Source: JADJOY01 sp046331705 [NCBI: bacterium] (GTDB taxonomy: Bacteria > JADJOY01). Taken from it: a stretch of 64,000 bases of DNA. Under the pieces are notes generated by a model. It was not told the DNA's origin. It saw nothing but the letters and a program-made list of their open reading frames with translations, and did not search any database. The stretch lies in contig JAXLQJ010000005.1 of NCBI GenBank assembly GCA_046331705.1, forward strand, positions 124,001 to 188,000. Direction: 5' to 3'. The position numbers were made by a program, and so were the translations under genes. The number at the start of each line of letters is the position of its first letter. The first letter of the stretch is position 1. Of the stretch, positions 25,599 to 34,518 are shown piece by piece.

Positions 25599-28505
25599 AT
25601 GCGCGTCTCTCGGCTCGTCACCCGAATCGCGATCGGTGTCGCGCTCTGCGCAGCGGCACCCGCGATCAGCGACGCCCAACAGCCGAGACACGAGACGGCG
25701 GCGCTCGAGCAGCAGCTCGCGGCGACCACCGGCACCGCCCGCATTCCGGTGCTTCTCGAGCTCGCAGCGCGCAAGCGCGACCAGCCCGGAGACGTGATTC
25801 GGCTCGCCGACGAGGCGATCACGCTGCTCGCCCTCCGACCTTCGGTGGTCGACGAAGTGGCGGCGCGCAGCGCCCGCAGTTACGCGCTACAGGCACAGGG
25901 CGATTACCCGGCGGCGCTCGCGGAAGCGCAGCGGGCCGAACGTGCCGCGCGCATGACAAGGGACGACGCGCTGCTCGGCGAAGCGCTCTACCACGTGGGA
26001 CTCGCCGAGTGGCGAATGGCGCGCTATTCGGAAGCGCTCGAGCACGCCGAGCAGGCCCGCAGCCTCCAGTCGCGGCGCGGCGACTCGGTGGCCCTGGTGC
26101 GCACGCTCAACCTGATCGGCGGAGTTCACCACTCGGAGGGCAGCCTCGACGCCGCGCTCGAGAGCTATCTCACCGCGCTGCGCGCGAGCGAGGCGATCGG
26201 TGACGAGCAATCGGCTGCGCGCTCACACAACAACATCGGGCTCGTCTACTGGGATCTCAAGCGCAACCAGGAGGCGCTCACCGCGCTCGAGCGGGCGCTC
26301 GCGATCCACGAGCGCGTGGGCCCGCTCGAGAACCTCGCGAACACGCTCAACAACGTGGGCATGGTGCTGCTCGAGCTCGGCCGCCCCCTCGAGGGCATCC
26401 CGTATCTGGAGCGCGCACTGGCGCTGGATCGGGAATCCGGGAACCTGTTCGGGCAAGCCAAGGACCTGAGCAACCTCGGCTGGGCGCAACAGGCGCTCCA
26501 CGAGCCGGCGCGGGCGATCGCGTTCCACGAGCAGGCGCTCGCGCTGCGAGAGCACATCGGAGACAAGGACGGAATCGTGCGCACCACGGGCGCGATCGCC
26601 GCAGTCCGGCTCGAACGCGGCGAGACCGCGGCCGCCATCGCCCTTCACGAGCAGGCGATCGCTCTCGCCGAGGAGATCGGCGATCGGCTGGACCAGATCG
26701 CGCAGCTCGAGGCGCTCGCGAAAGCCCGTGAGGTGGCTGGCGACTCGAGCGGTGCGCTGGCCGCGTATCGCCGATTTCACGAGTTGCAGACCACACTCGA
26801 CGACGAGCGCTCGAAGCGCCACGTCGCCGAGCTCGAAGCGCACTATCGACTGCGGGAGCGCGAGCACGAGCTGGCGGCAGCCGAGCAGCTCGCCGCATCG
26901 CGCAGCACGCAGCTTCGCTGGCTCTGGGCCGGTAGCGGCCTGCTCGGTGGCAGCCTCGTGCTGCTCGGTGTCCTCTACACGCTGCGAGGCCGAGCGCAGC
27001 GCGCCCTCGCCGAGTCCGAACAGCGCTACCGCGCGCTCTTCCAGAGCTCGGTCGTGCCAACCTTTCTGATCGAGAGCGGCACGCGCCGCGTGCTCGACCT
27101 CAACGATCCCGCCCGAGCCCTGTGCGGCGGACGATCGGCGGCGACGACGCAGACGATCGACACCCTCGAGCCGCAGTGGATTCGCCAGGCGCTGTGCCGC
27201 GCGCTCGACACGGCCACGGTGGGCGAGCCGCTCGCCGTGGACGACTGCGCGAGCGAGCCCTCGGGCCAAACCCGCTGGACCGAGATCCGCGGCAGCGCGG
27301 TGGCGCTCTCCGGCCGTGCGTGCCGACTGGTGAGCATCCGCGACATCACCAAGTCGCGCATTCAGGAGGAGGCGCTTCAGCGCGACGCCAAGATGCAATC
27401 GCTCGGCGCCCTCGCCGGAGGCATCGCCCACGACTTCAACAACGCGCTCACCGGAATCATCGGCCACGTGTCGCTGGCACGGGAAGGCGAGCCGCATGAG
27501 CGGGCGGAGATGCTCGATCTCGCGGAGAAGGCGGCGCTCGGCGCGCGCCGCCTCACCAATCAACTGCTCGCGTTCGCTCGTGGAGGGCAACCCGCGCGCC
27601 GCCCCACCAACACCGGACGGCTCCTCCGCGACGCCGTGGCGCTGGCCGGGGCCGGCTCGCACATGCGCGTGGACTACGAGATCCCCGACGACCTGTGGCC
27701 CGCTCACGTCGACGCCAGCCAGTTCAGCCAGGTCGTCAGCAATCTCGTCGTCAACGCGCAGCAGGCGACCGCCCAGGGTGGGCGGCTGGTGGTCCGCGCG
27801 TCGAATTGCCAGAGCGCTCCCGTGAATGGCGGCACGACGGACGAGTCACGCTACGTACGGATCGATTTCGAGGACAACGGCAGCGGCATCGCTGACGACA
27901 TCCGCGGCCGCGTCTTCGATCCGTACTTCACCACCAAGAGTGGCAACAACGGTCTCGGGCTCACGACCGCGTTCACGATCTGCCGCAACCACGGGGGCGC
28001 GCTGACGTTCACCTCGCGGGTCGGCGAGGGCACGACGTTCAGCGCGTACTTCCCGGCAGCGAGCGAGCCCGTCGCCGAGCCGGCGGCGCCACCTGCGGCA
28101 CGCCCGGTCGGTATCGGCAGCATCCTCGTGCTGGACGACGAGCCGCTGGTCCGAAACGTCCTGAAGCGCATGCTCGAGCAATGGGGCTACACCGTCGAAA
28201 CGGTCGCCGACGGGCGTGCGGCGGTGGAGCGCTACGCCGAGCGCTTGGAGCGCGGCGCCCCATTCGATCTCCTGATCATGGACCTCACCATTCCCGGCGG
28301 CATGGGCGGCCGGCAGGCGATCACCGAGATCCTCGCGATCGATCCGCGAGCGCGCGCCGTGGTCGCGAGCGGCTACTCCGATGACCCGACGATGTCCCAG
28401 TATCGGGAGGCGGGCTTCATCGCCGCCCTCGCCAAGCCGTTCCGCAAGGCCGAGCTGGCGCAAATCCTCGAAGCCGCGATGCCGAGTCCCTCTGCCCCGA
28501 GCTGA
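25599..28505 (+). CDS. TPR-containing hybrid histidine kinase
   Basis: A 968-residue sensor. A signal peptide (residues 1-26, ending ISDAQQ) exports a periplasmic domain of about eight tetratricopeptide repeats (50-420). One transmembrane helix lies at about 440-464, followed by PAS (475-590), a HisKA dimerisation domain with phospho-His 611 in GGIAHDFNNALTG, an ATPase domain (about 680-820: DNGSGIAD, NNGLGLTT) and a C-terminal receiver domain with phospho-Asp 895 (LIMDLTIPGG) and Lys in ALAKPFRK. An upstream ATG (25563) would add 12 residues but spoil the signal peptide. No separate response regulator is near. Confidence 0.88.
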   Translation: MRVSRLVTRIAIGVALCAAAPAISDAQQPRHETAALEQQLAATTGTARIPVLLELAARKRDQPGDVIRLADEAITLLALRPSVVDEVAARSARSYALQAQGDYPAALAEAQRAERAARMTRDDALLGEALYHVGLAEWRMARYSEALEHAEQARSLQSRRGDSVALVRTLNLIGGVHHSEGSLDAALESYLTALRASEAIGDEQSAARSHNNIGLVYWDLKRNQEALTALERALAIHERVGPLENLANTLNNVGMVLLELGRPLEGIPYLERALALDRESGNLFGQAKDLSNLGWAQQALHEPARAIAFHEQALALREHIGDKDGIVRTTGAIAAVRLERGETAAAIALHEQAIALAEEIGDRLDQIAQLEALAKAREVAGDSSGALAAYRRFHELQTTLDDERSKRHVAELEAHYRLREREHELAAAEQLAASRSTQLRWLWAGSGLLGGSLVLLGVLYTLRGRAQRALAESEQRYRALFQSSVVPTFLIESGTRRVLDLNDPARALCGGRSAATTQTIDTLEPQWIRQALCRALDTATVGEPLAVDDCASEPSGQTRWTEIRGSAVALSGRACRLVSIRDITKSRIQEEALQRDAKMQSLGALAGGIAHDFNNALTGIIGHVSLAREGEPHERAEMLDLAEKAALGARRLTNQLLAFARGGQPARRPTNTGRLLRDAVALAGAGSHMRVDYEIPDDLWPAHVDASQFSQVVSNLVVNAQQATAQGGRLVVRASNCQSAPVNGGTTDESRYVRIDFEDNGSGIADDIRGRVFDPYFTTKSGNNGLGLTTAFTICRNHGGALTFTSRVGEGTTFSAYFPAASEPVAEPAAPPAARPVGIGSILVLDDEPLVRNVLKRMLEQWGYTVETVADGRAAVERYAERLERGAPFDLLIMDLTIPGGMGGRQAITEILAIDPRARAVVASGYSDDPTMSQYREAGFIAALAKPFRKAELAQILEAAMPSPSAPS

Positions 28506-28543
28506 GCGTCCTGCACAACGTCAGCGACGAGAGCGCGCGCTCG

Positions 28544-28575
28544 GTACGTGCGGGCGGGGCACCCGCCGCACGTAC
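28544..28575 (+). terminator. Hairpin after the histidine kinase gene
   Basis: Ten-base arms GTACGTGCGG / CCGCACGTAC with a 12-base GC-rich loop that can pair further. It lies 39 bases after the kinase stop. No T-run follows, so this is a weak or Rho-assisted terminator, or a stabilising 3' structure. Confidence 0.4.
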
Positions 28576-28899
28576 CCGCCGCACGGTCGGAGGACCGACT
28601 CCACGCCGACGCGGACCGTGCGCTCACGACGCGCACGCACGCCCCCGAGGAAGCCGCCCGGAGGTGCCCGCCCGGAGGTGCCACCTTCGAGCCGGCGATC
28701 TCTGCTGCCTCCGAGCAGCACGAGCGGGTGCACGCGATCGGGTCGCAGCAAGCTCCGGCGGAGCGAGATCTCGCGCCCACTCGCTGTGTCATCTGCGTCA
28801 CGTTTCTGGCCTCCGTGTGTCGAATCTGAACGGGCTGGTTCGGCAGCTCGAGACCGGATTCGTGCTCCCGCGCGCGATGCACGCGAGCGCGCCTCGGAA

Positions 28900-29074
28900 A
28901 TCACGAGACTTTTTCGGGTGTGGGGCCCGGGGACGAGTCGATGGCTCCCTGGCACCTCGCTTGCGATGGGGTCAGGGCACTTCGCGAATCCCTCTCCCCA
29001 GGGTCGCGCCGACTGCGCGAGACCGGCCTCCGAGCCCCGCTTCCCAGCGAGGCTCGCGAGGTCGGTCCTTTTTT
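28900..29074 (+). ncRNA. Candidate structured small RNA (about 175 nt)
   Basis: A rod-like fold is suggested by two nested helices: 28936-28940 with 29010-29014 (AGTCG/CGACT) and 28947-28952 with 28998-29003 (CCCTGG/CCAGGG), separated by a 6 x 6 internal loop. A strong terminator ends the unit, yet no gene reads into it from within 500 bases. Size and rod shape are like 6S RNA, but I cannot confirm the family. The 5' end is a guess and no clear promoter is visible. Confidence 0.35.
29021..29074 (+). terminator. Rho-independent terminator
   Basis: Left arm 29021-29036 and right arm 29051-29067 pair over 15-16 bases (GACCG, CCTC and CGAGCC blocks) with one mismatch and one bulge, followed by a run of six T (29069-29074). 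Confidence 0.75.
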
Positions 29075-29126
29075 GTGTGGCCTTCGCTCCTGCGTCGTCC
29101 TTGCGTGCGCTCGTCGGAGCATGCGA

Positions 29127-29154
29127 AACCCGCTCGCGAGCGGACGAGCGGGTT
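29127..29154. promoter_or_regulatory. Perfect hairpin directly before the xylanase start codon
   Basis: Arms AACCCGCTCG and CGAGCGGGTT (ten bases) with an eight-base loop end one base before GTG at 29155. The stem would bury any ribosome site, so it could control translation, or act as a bidirectional terminator. Confidence 0.5.
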
Positions 29155-30246
29155 GTGAACTTCCGAGCTTCCCACGGCACCGCCCGACGGGCAGGAATCG
29201 CGGCGCTCGTCCTCACGGCGCTGGTCGCGGCGAGCTGCGAATCGAACGCACCCACCGCCCCCGCGGACTGTTTCGACCCCCGAGCGTGCAGCCTCGCCGA
29301 CGCCGCTGCGACCGCGGGCATTCGCGTGGGCGTGGCCGCCGCACCGGGCGATCTCGCCGTCGAGACGCTGGTCACGCGCGAATTCGACGCGCTCAGCCTC
29401 GAAGGCGAGCTGCTCTGGGAACACGTCCACCCTGCGCGTGACCGCTGGGACTTCGACGCCGCCGATCGCACCCTCGCGTTCGCGGCGGCGCATCACCTGG
29501 AAACGACCGCTACGCACTTTCTGTGGGACCAGGCGGTGCCCATCAGCTCCACCCCCGACTGGGTGAAGGCGATCACCGATCCCGACGAGCTGCGGGCGGT
29601 GATGCGCGAGCACATGCGCATGCTGGGCCAGCGCTACGGCAAACAGGTGACGCGCTGGAACGTCGTCAACGAGCCGCACCGCTACTTCGACGACGTTCTC
29701 TATCCCAACCACTTCCACCGCGTGCTCGGTCCGGACTACATCGCGGAGGCGTTCCGGATCGCCGCCGACGAGGCGCCGCGATCCCAACGCTGGCTCAACG
29801 AGATCCTCACCGAGTACGAGCCCAAGAAGGCGGACGCGCTGGTGCGGCTGGCGCGCGATCTGGTGGAACGCGGCGTTCCGATCGACGGCGTGAGCCTCCA
29901 AGGCCATCTCTTCGTGGGCGAGGCGGACTGGGAGATCGTGCGCGACACGCTGGCGCGGCTCTCGGCCCTCGGCCTCGCGACCGGGTTCTCCGAGGTGGAC
30001 GTGCCGGTGCTGCCGTTCTCGCCGGATCGGCTCCAGATTCAGGCCGACCGCACCGTTCGCCTCATCGACGCGTGCCTCGCCGCGCCGCGCTGCGGCTCGA
30101 TCACCTGGTGGGGGATCGACGACTCCGTCTCGTGGCTGAACTGGTTTCTCGCGCCAGGGCTTTCGCCGTTGCTCTTCGACGAGTCCCTCGCACCCAAACC
30201 CGCCTACTTCGCCGCCAAGGAACGCCTCTTCCGCGGCCGCGAATGA
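29155..30246 (+). CDS. Glycoside hydrolase family 10 xylanase, lipoprotein
   Basis: A 363-residue protein with a lipoprotein signal (VLTALVAASC). The GH10 barrel shows the acid/base Glu at residue 173 in WNVVNEPHR and the nucleophile Glu at about 280 in GFSEVDVPV, plus the substrate Trp in ITWWGIDDSVSW. It should hydrolyse beta-1,4-xylan or related glycans at the cell surface. The GTG start at 29155 is the only start that gives a complete signal peptide. No other carbohydrate gene is adjacent. Confidence 0.88.
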   Translation: MNFRASHGTARRAGIAALVLTALVAASCESNAPTAPADCFDPRACSLADAAATAGIRVGVAAAPGDLAVETLVTREFDALSLEGELLWEHVHPARDRWDFDAADRTLAFAAAHHLETTATHFLWDQAVPISSTPDWVKAITDPDELRAVMREHMRMLGQRYGKQVTRWNVVNEPHRYFDDVLYPNHFHRVLGPDYIAEAFRIAADEAPRSQRWLNEILTEYEPKKADALVRLARDLVERGVPIDGVSLQGHLFVGEADWEIVRDTLARLSALGLATGFSEVDVPVLPFSPDRLQIQADRTVRLIDACLAAPRCGSITWWGIDDSVSWLNWFLAPGLSPLLFDESLAPKPAYFAAKERLFRGRE

Positions 30247-30293
30247 GGACGTCCACTCACCAGCGCGAGCGGCGCGAGCGGCGCATTCGCAGC

Positions 30294-31082
30294 TCAGCGG
30301 AACCAGCTCGCGAATCGCTGCGTCGCCGCTCGAAACAGACCCGACTCTGGGGGCCGCGGCGGTTCCGCCTGCCGCAGCGGATGATCACCAAGATCCGGCC
30401 AATACTCGCTCGGTTCGCGCGCCCAGGGCGCGCGATGCCGCGGATTGCGCGGATCCCGCCCTTCGAAACTCGCCTGGGCCTCACAATCGTGCAGCACCGA
30501 CGAAACGTCACTCGCCACTCGCTCCAGAAAGGACGCGGCCGTCTTCGCCAGCGGATGGATCACGTTGCGGCGCGACTCGGGTGCAAGGTAGTGCACGTGA
30601 CCGGCGCGATCGCCGCTTCGAACGAGCGTCAAGAAGCCGTGGCTCGACGAGCAGCCGAAGACGAGCCAAGAATCGTCGGGCGGGTAGATCGAAGCGGCGG
30701 CCGTCCACTTGTTGCGCTCGACGATCCACCGAAGATCACCGCCAGGCTGAAGGCGCCGCGTCGCGGGAAGCCAGTCGACGATGGGTAGCAGTCGGAGCAA
30801 CGGCTCCGGCCCGCGTTCCGATCGGAGGATGCAGATCTCGGCGCCGTCCGCGACGTCGTAGAGCGACCGCAATCCACCAGCGGGCAGCTCGGGCGGTCCG
30901 AGCAGCGTGGCGGCGCGCTGGAGCGCGAAGCCGGGTGGGGGTGGCCCGAGGAAGTGCTCGACGGGAACTGCAACCTCGGGCAATCCCGCGAGCTCGATCG
31001 CGGGAAAGAGCAAGCCCGGGTCGAGATCGTCGAAGAGGCTGAGGAACGAACGCGCCGTTGGCTTCCGCGGCAGGCGACTCAC
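30294..31082 (-). CDS. Uncharacterised protein, SMI1/KNR4 (SUKH)-like
   Basis: A 262-residue cytosolic protein starting at GTG in a GTGA overlap with the diguanylate cyclase stop. The N-terminal half has alternating hydrophobic and proline-rich segments. The middle (about 135-185: DDSWLVFGCSSSHGFLTLVR, then a GHVHYLAPES strand and a SFLERV helix) has the strand-helix order of SUKH/SMI1-KNR4 folds. The assignment is weak. The C-terminus is proline- and charge-rich. Coupling to a GGDEF gene suggests a shared regulatory unit, but no function can be given. Confidence 0.6.
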   Translation of the reverse strand: MSRLPRKPTARSFLSLFDDLDPGLLFPAIELAGLPEVAVPVEHFLGPPPPGFALQRAATLLGPPELPAGGLRSLYDVADGAEICILRSERGPEPLLRLLPIVDWLPATRRLQPGGDLRWIVERNKWTAAASIYPPDDSWLVFGCSSSHGFLTLVRSGDRAGHVHYLAPESRRNVIHPLAKTAASFLERVASDVSSVLHDCEAQASFEGRDPRNPRHRAPWAREPSEYWPDLGDHPLRQAEPPRPPESGLFRAATQRFASWFR

Positions 31083-32200
31083 CGGTTCTCGGTGATGTCG
31101 GTGAGGCGAGACTTCTGGCCGGGCATGGCTGCGAGGACGCGGTTGCGCCCCGACCGCTTGGCTTCGTAGAGCCACTCGTCCGCGCTCTTCAAGAGCTCGT
31201 CGGCGGTGGCGGCGTCCTCGGGAAAGGTCGCGATGCCGCCGCTCAGCGTCACGGCGCCGCGCGGCTGGCGCTCCGCGTGCGGGAACGGGTGCTTCTCGAC
31301 GAAGCGCCGGAAGCGATCGGCCATGAACTCGGCCACGTCCTTGGGCGTGCGGCGGAAGAGCACCACGAACTCCTCGCCGCCGTAGCGTGCCGACACGTCC
31401 ACGGCGCGCGGGAAGTTCTTCTTCACGAGCATCGCCAGCTCGGAGAGCACCGCGTCTCCCGCGGGATGGCCGTTGGTGTCGTTGTAGTGCTTGAACCAGT
31501 CGATGTCGAAGAGGAAGAGCGAGAGCTGCTTGCCGGTGTCGCGCGCCTCCTCGACCTCGCGCGCGAGATTGTCGAGGAAATAGCGCTTGTTCTTGAGACC
31601 GGTGAGCGAGTCGGACTCGGCGCGCTCCTCGAGCTGGCGCGTGAGCGCCGCCTGCTTGAGCGCCGTGCCCGCCACCACGCCGAGGCTCGCGAGCAAGCTC
31701 TTGGTACCCGGTGTCAGGCCCGGCTCGACGCCGCCCATCGCGACGACGCCCAGCACCTCGCGCTCCCACACGATCGGCGCGGCCACGTCGAGCCCGTCGT
31801 CGCAGGGGCGAACGGGACGGCGCTCACGATCGTTGATCGCGAACAGGCCACGCGCCGCGTCGCGGCTCACCACCACGGCGCCCATCGCCGCCCGGCCCAC
31901 GAGCCCGATGCCGGGCTCGACGTCGAAGCTGCTGCGCCGGTCCTGCTCGTAACCCTTGAGCGCCCGCGGCTCGACGGGTCCGCCGCGCTGAGCGCGCAGC
32001 AGCACGATGATCCGGCGCGGCTGGAAGAGCGTGTCCACCGCCTCCAGCAAGACGTCGGGGATGTCGCGTTCGGGAAGCCGCCGCGAGAATCCGCGCAGCA
32101 CTTCGGGCAAGCGGTGGACGCGCTCGACGAGATGGCTGTACGCCGAGCGCGCGACCCCACCGTGGTCGCCCCCACTGCGGGAAGGTGGCTCGAACAACAT
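31079..32200 (-). CDS. GAF-GGDEF diguanylate cyclase
   Basis: A 373-residue cytosolic protein. A GAF-like sensory domain covers about residues 35-190, a short coiled coil (QLEERAESD) leads into the GGDEF domain (205-360). The active site reads GGEEF at 274-278 and the inhibitory I-site RxxD (RAVD, 265-268) stands exactly five residues before it, so it should make c-di-GMP and be product-inhibited. The next gene downstream is coupled by GTGA. Confidence 0.9.
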   Translation of the reverse strand: MLFEPPSRSGGDHGGVARSAYSHLVERVHRLPEVLRGFSRRLPERDIPDVLLEAVDTLFQPRRIIVLLRAQRGGPVEPRALKGYEQDRRSSFDVEPGIGLVGRAAMGAVVVSRDAARGLFAINDRERRPVRPCDDGLDVAAPIVWEREVLGVVAMGGVEPGLTPGTKSLLASLGVVAGTALKQAALTRQLEERAESDSLTGLKNKRYFLDNLAREVEEARDTGKQLSLFLFDIDWFKHYNDTNGHPAGDAVLSELAMLVKKNFPRAVDVSARYGGEEFVVLFRRTPKDVAEFMADRFRRFVEKHPFPHAERQPRGAVTLSGGIATFPEDAATADELLKSADEWLYEAKRSGRNRVLAAMPGQKSRLTDITENR

Positions 32201-32374
32201 GGATTCAGGGCCTCGACCTTCCCGGGTGAACGACCTCGCCCGGTGCTGCTCAAGAGAATCGCATCGACACGGGTCCGCGCGCTAGAGCAGCGCCACTGCG
32301 ACCCGCGCGGAGCCACCCGGCGGGGATCGCATCATCCGCCTCGTTTCGACCTCGAGGCGGCGGGTACCGCCCAT

Positions 32375-33790
32375 TCAGCGCGCACCGAAGCGCAGCTTCT
32401 CGGCGGCGAAACCGAGCCCCGAGCGCCGTGAGCTGCTGGCGTTCTTGCGTTCCTCGCGCTCTTTCTCCTTGCGCGACTCGAAGAGCCGAATCTCGCGCAG
32501 GGCTTCGTGGCTCTTGGGATCGAGCTTGAGCGCCGCGCGGTAGTAGCTGAGCGCCTTGTCGACGTCGCCGCGGGCCTTCCAGTAATGGCCGACCCCGATC
32601 CGATAGGACGCGTTGTTCGGCTGTAGATCGACCGCCTTGCGCAGCGACGCCTCGATCGCCTGGCGATTCGCCGAGCTCTCCACGCCGCGCGCGCGCTGCA
32701 GCGATTGCGCGAGCAGGAAGTGGTACTCGGCCTCGGTCGCGTGAAGCGCGATCGCTCGCTGGAAGTGCTGGATCGCCACCTCGAAGTTCGCCTGCTTGAA
32801 GGCCAGCCGTCCCTTCTCGTGGTCGATCATCGCCTCGATGATGGCGCTGGCCTCGAGGCGCTTCTTCTCGCGCTCGGGGTCGGCGAGCTTCTTCAGGTAC
32901 TCCTGACGGCTCGCGTCGGTGCGCAGGTCCTGGAACGCTTGGTTCAAGCGCGACGCGAGCTCGCGCACCTTGGAGAGCTCGTCCTCTTTCATGACCGAGA
33001 GGAAGCGGTCGGGATGGTATTGCTTGGCGAGCTTGAAGTAGGCCGATTTGATCTCGTCGAGCGGTGCGTCCTGCTTGACGCCCAAGAGCTCGAACCAGTT
33101 GCGCTTCATGAGCTCGGCGTGCTGCGCGAGGAGCTCCGTCCGCGCGGCTTCCATCGAGTCGGGCGCCTTCGCCGGCTCGGGCGCGGCGGGCTTGGTCTCG
33201 GCGCCGGGCGTCGTCGCCGCGGGCGCGACCGCGCTCGCGGCCGTGGGCGTCGCCGTCGCCGCCGGCTTCGCGGGGTGCAGCGGGAGCACCACCGGCTTGG
33301 CAGCTTGAGGTGCGCTCGGCGCGGCCGGCGTGATCACCGCCGCAGCGGGCTTCGCCTCGGCGGTCGCGATCTGCGCCAGCGCCGCCGGGCGCGCCGGCGC
33401 GCTCAGGTGCGGTGGGATCTCCGCAGGCGAGGGCGAACGCGGCGTGTCCACGCGATCGGTGGGGGCCTCGCGAAACCGCGATTCCCTGTCGCCACCACTC
33501 GCGGGGGCCGCGGCGGCCGCGGAAGCCTCCGCGACCCCGGGCGCACCACGAGGAGGTGGCGTGGCGGGCGGTGGGGGCGGCGACACGGCAGGCGCGGAGG
33601 GGGGCGCGGAGACAGCCGATGGCGCCTCGGCGGACGGGGCACCGGCGAGCTTGATGTTGCTCGGCGCCTGGTTTCGATCCACGATCACCAACGCGGCACA
33701 GCTCGGGCACTTGAACTGGAAGCGCTGATGGTGGATGCCATCCAGGTTCAGATTGAACGCCGCCTGACACTTTTCACAGGTGATTCGCAT
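32375..33790 (-). CDS. MJ0042 zinc finger - J domain - TPR protein
   Basis: A 471-residue protein. Residues 1-35 form an MJ0042-type ribbon (CxxC at 5-8, CPSC near 28-31). A long Ala/Pro/Lys linker (45-215) is low complexity. A DnaJ domain follows at about 238-300 with the HPD tripeptide in YHPDRF, then three to four TPR repeats (330-450). This layout is common in myxobacterial-type genomes and may link stress or motility regulators to DnaK. The C-terminus is charged and helical. Confidence 0.8.
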   Translation of the reverse strand: MRITCEKCQAAFNLNLDGIHHQRFQFKCPSCAALVIVDRNQAPSNIKLAGAPSAEAPSAVSAPPSAPAVSPPPPPATPPPRGAPGVAEASAAAAAPASGGDRESRFREAPTDRVDTPRSPSPAEIPPHLSAPARPAALAQIATAEAKPAAAVITPAAPSAPQAAKPVVLPLHPAKPAATATPTAASAVAPAATTPGAETKPAAPEPAKAPDSMEAARTELLAQHAELMKRNWFELLGVKQDAPLDEIKSAYFKLAKQYHPDRFLSVMKEDELSKVRELASRLNQAFQDLRTDASRQEYLKKLADPEREKKRLEASAIIEAMIDHEKGRLAFKQANFEVAIQHFQRAIALHATEAEYHFLLAQSLQRARGVESSANRQAIEASLRKAVDLQPNNASYRIGVGHYWKARGDVDKALSYYRAALKLDPKSHEALREIRLFESRKEKEREERKNASSSRRSGLGFAAEKLRFGAR

Positions 33791-34042
33791 GAGTCGTCGC
33801 CCCGCCCTCGACCGAGCTTCCGTGAGCATGGAAGCCTTGGTAGCGGGGAAAGCAGTTTCCGTACCGATCGCGCCGGACGCGAGCCGCGAGCGGCCTGCCG
33901 ACGATTGGTGACAATCCGAATGAACTCGGCCGTTTCCCGATGGGCTCGGCATGCCACGCGAAACCGCCTGGCCCGCAGACCGCCGACCACCTGACGGTTC
34001 GTCACACCTCTGACGCCCAAGACGTACCCTCTGGAGACTTCC
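33791..34042. other. Intergenic region, divergent
   Basis: About 250 bases between the J-domain gene and the small coiled-coil gene. Frames here have no start or conserved features. I see no clear promoter or repeat. Confidence 0.4.
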
Positions 34043-34312
34043 ATGATCGAGAACGTGTCGAGCTTCGCCCGCGCCGCCGACGTCGTGATCGATCTGCTTC
34101 GCGAGATGCTCGACGAGCTCCGCGGCATGCGGATCGAAGTGACCCAGACGCTGGGGTCCATCCGAACGGACCTCACGACGCTGCAAGCCGAGCTGGACCG
34201 GGTGGGCAAGGCGCTCGTGCAGTCGCCCGACACGCCGCCACCACCGCGCCCCTCGCCCGTGCACCGGTCGGCCACCAAGCACGCCACGCGCGGCCCCGCC
34301 CGCCGCCGCTGA
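34043..34312 (+). CDS. Small helical protein
   Basis: An 89-residue protein preceded by a TCTGGAGA ribosome site seven bases before the ATG. Residues 8-60 are a single long amphipathic, probably coiled-coil helix; the tail is Pro/Lys/Arg-rich and basic (RSATKHATRGPARRR). Third codon positions are strongly GC, as in neighbouring genes, which supports coding. No family recognised; the basic tail could bind nucleic acid or membrane. Confidence 0.65.
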   Translation: MIENVSSFARAADVVIDLLREMLDELRGMRIEVTQTLGSIRTDLTTLQAELDRVGKALVQSPDTPPPPRPSPVHRSATKHATRGPARRR

Positions 34313-34518
34313 GCGGCTCGCCCGGCTCCCGCGCGGCCGCCCGCTGACCCGGGAGCGGACTGGTATGGTTGGCGCATGGGCGGCGTTGGGACGGGCACGC
34401 AAACCCTCCGCCGGCGGAACCGTTCACGGCGGACGCCGCACTCGAGTTTCTCGACCGCACCGATCACGCCGCCGGCGTCAGGCATCGACGACTCGCGACG
34501 AACGACGTGCCGAGCCCG

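Larger units (their letters stand above)
28506..29154. other. 650-base gene-free region with several RNA-like structures
   Basis: No convincing gene. It contains a hairpin at 28544-28575, a direct repeat of GCCCGGAGGTGCC near 28658-28682, the candidate RNA and terminator at about 28900-29074, and a hairpin that abuts the xylanase start (29127-29154). Long frames exist on both strands but have no family features. Confidence 0.6.

Noticed and set aside
28381-29154. Plus-strand frame extending upstream of the xylanase
   Set aside because: No signal or family features before the lipoprotein signal at 29155; it crosses a strong terminator.
33300-33640. GC-rich repeated bases that could be taken for a repeat array
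   Set aside because: These encode the Ala/Pro linker of the J-domain protein; no regular spacer structure, so not CRISPR.
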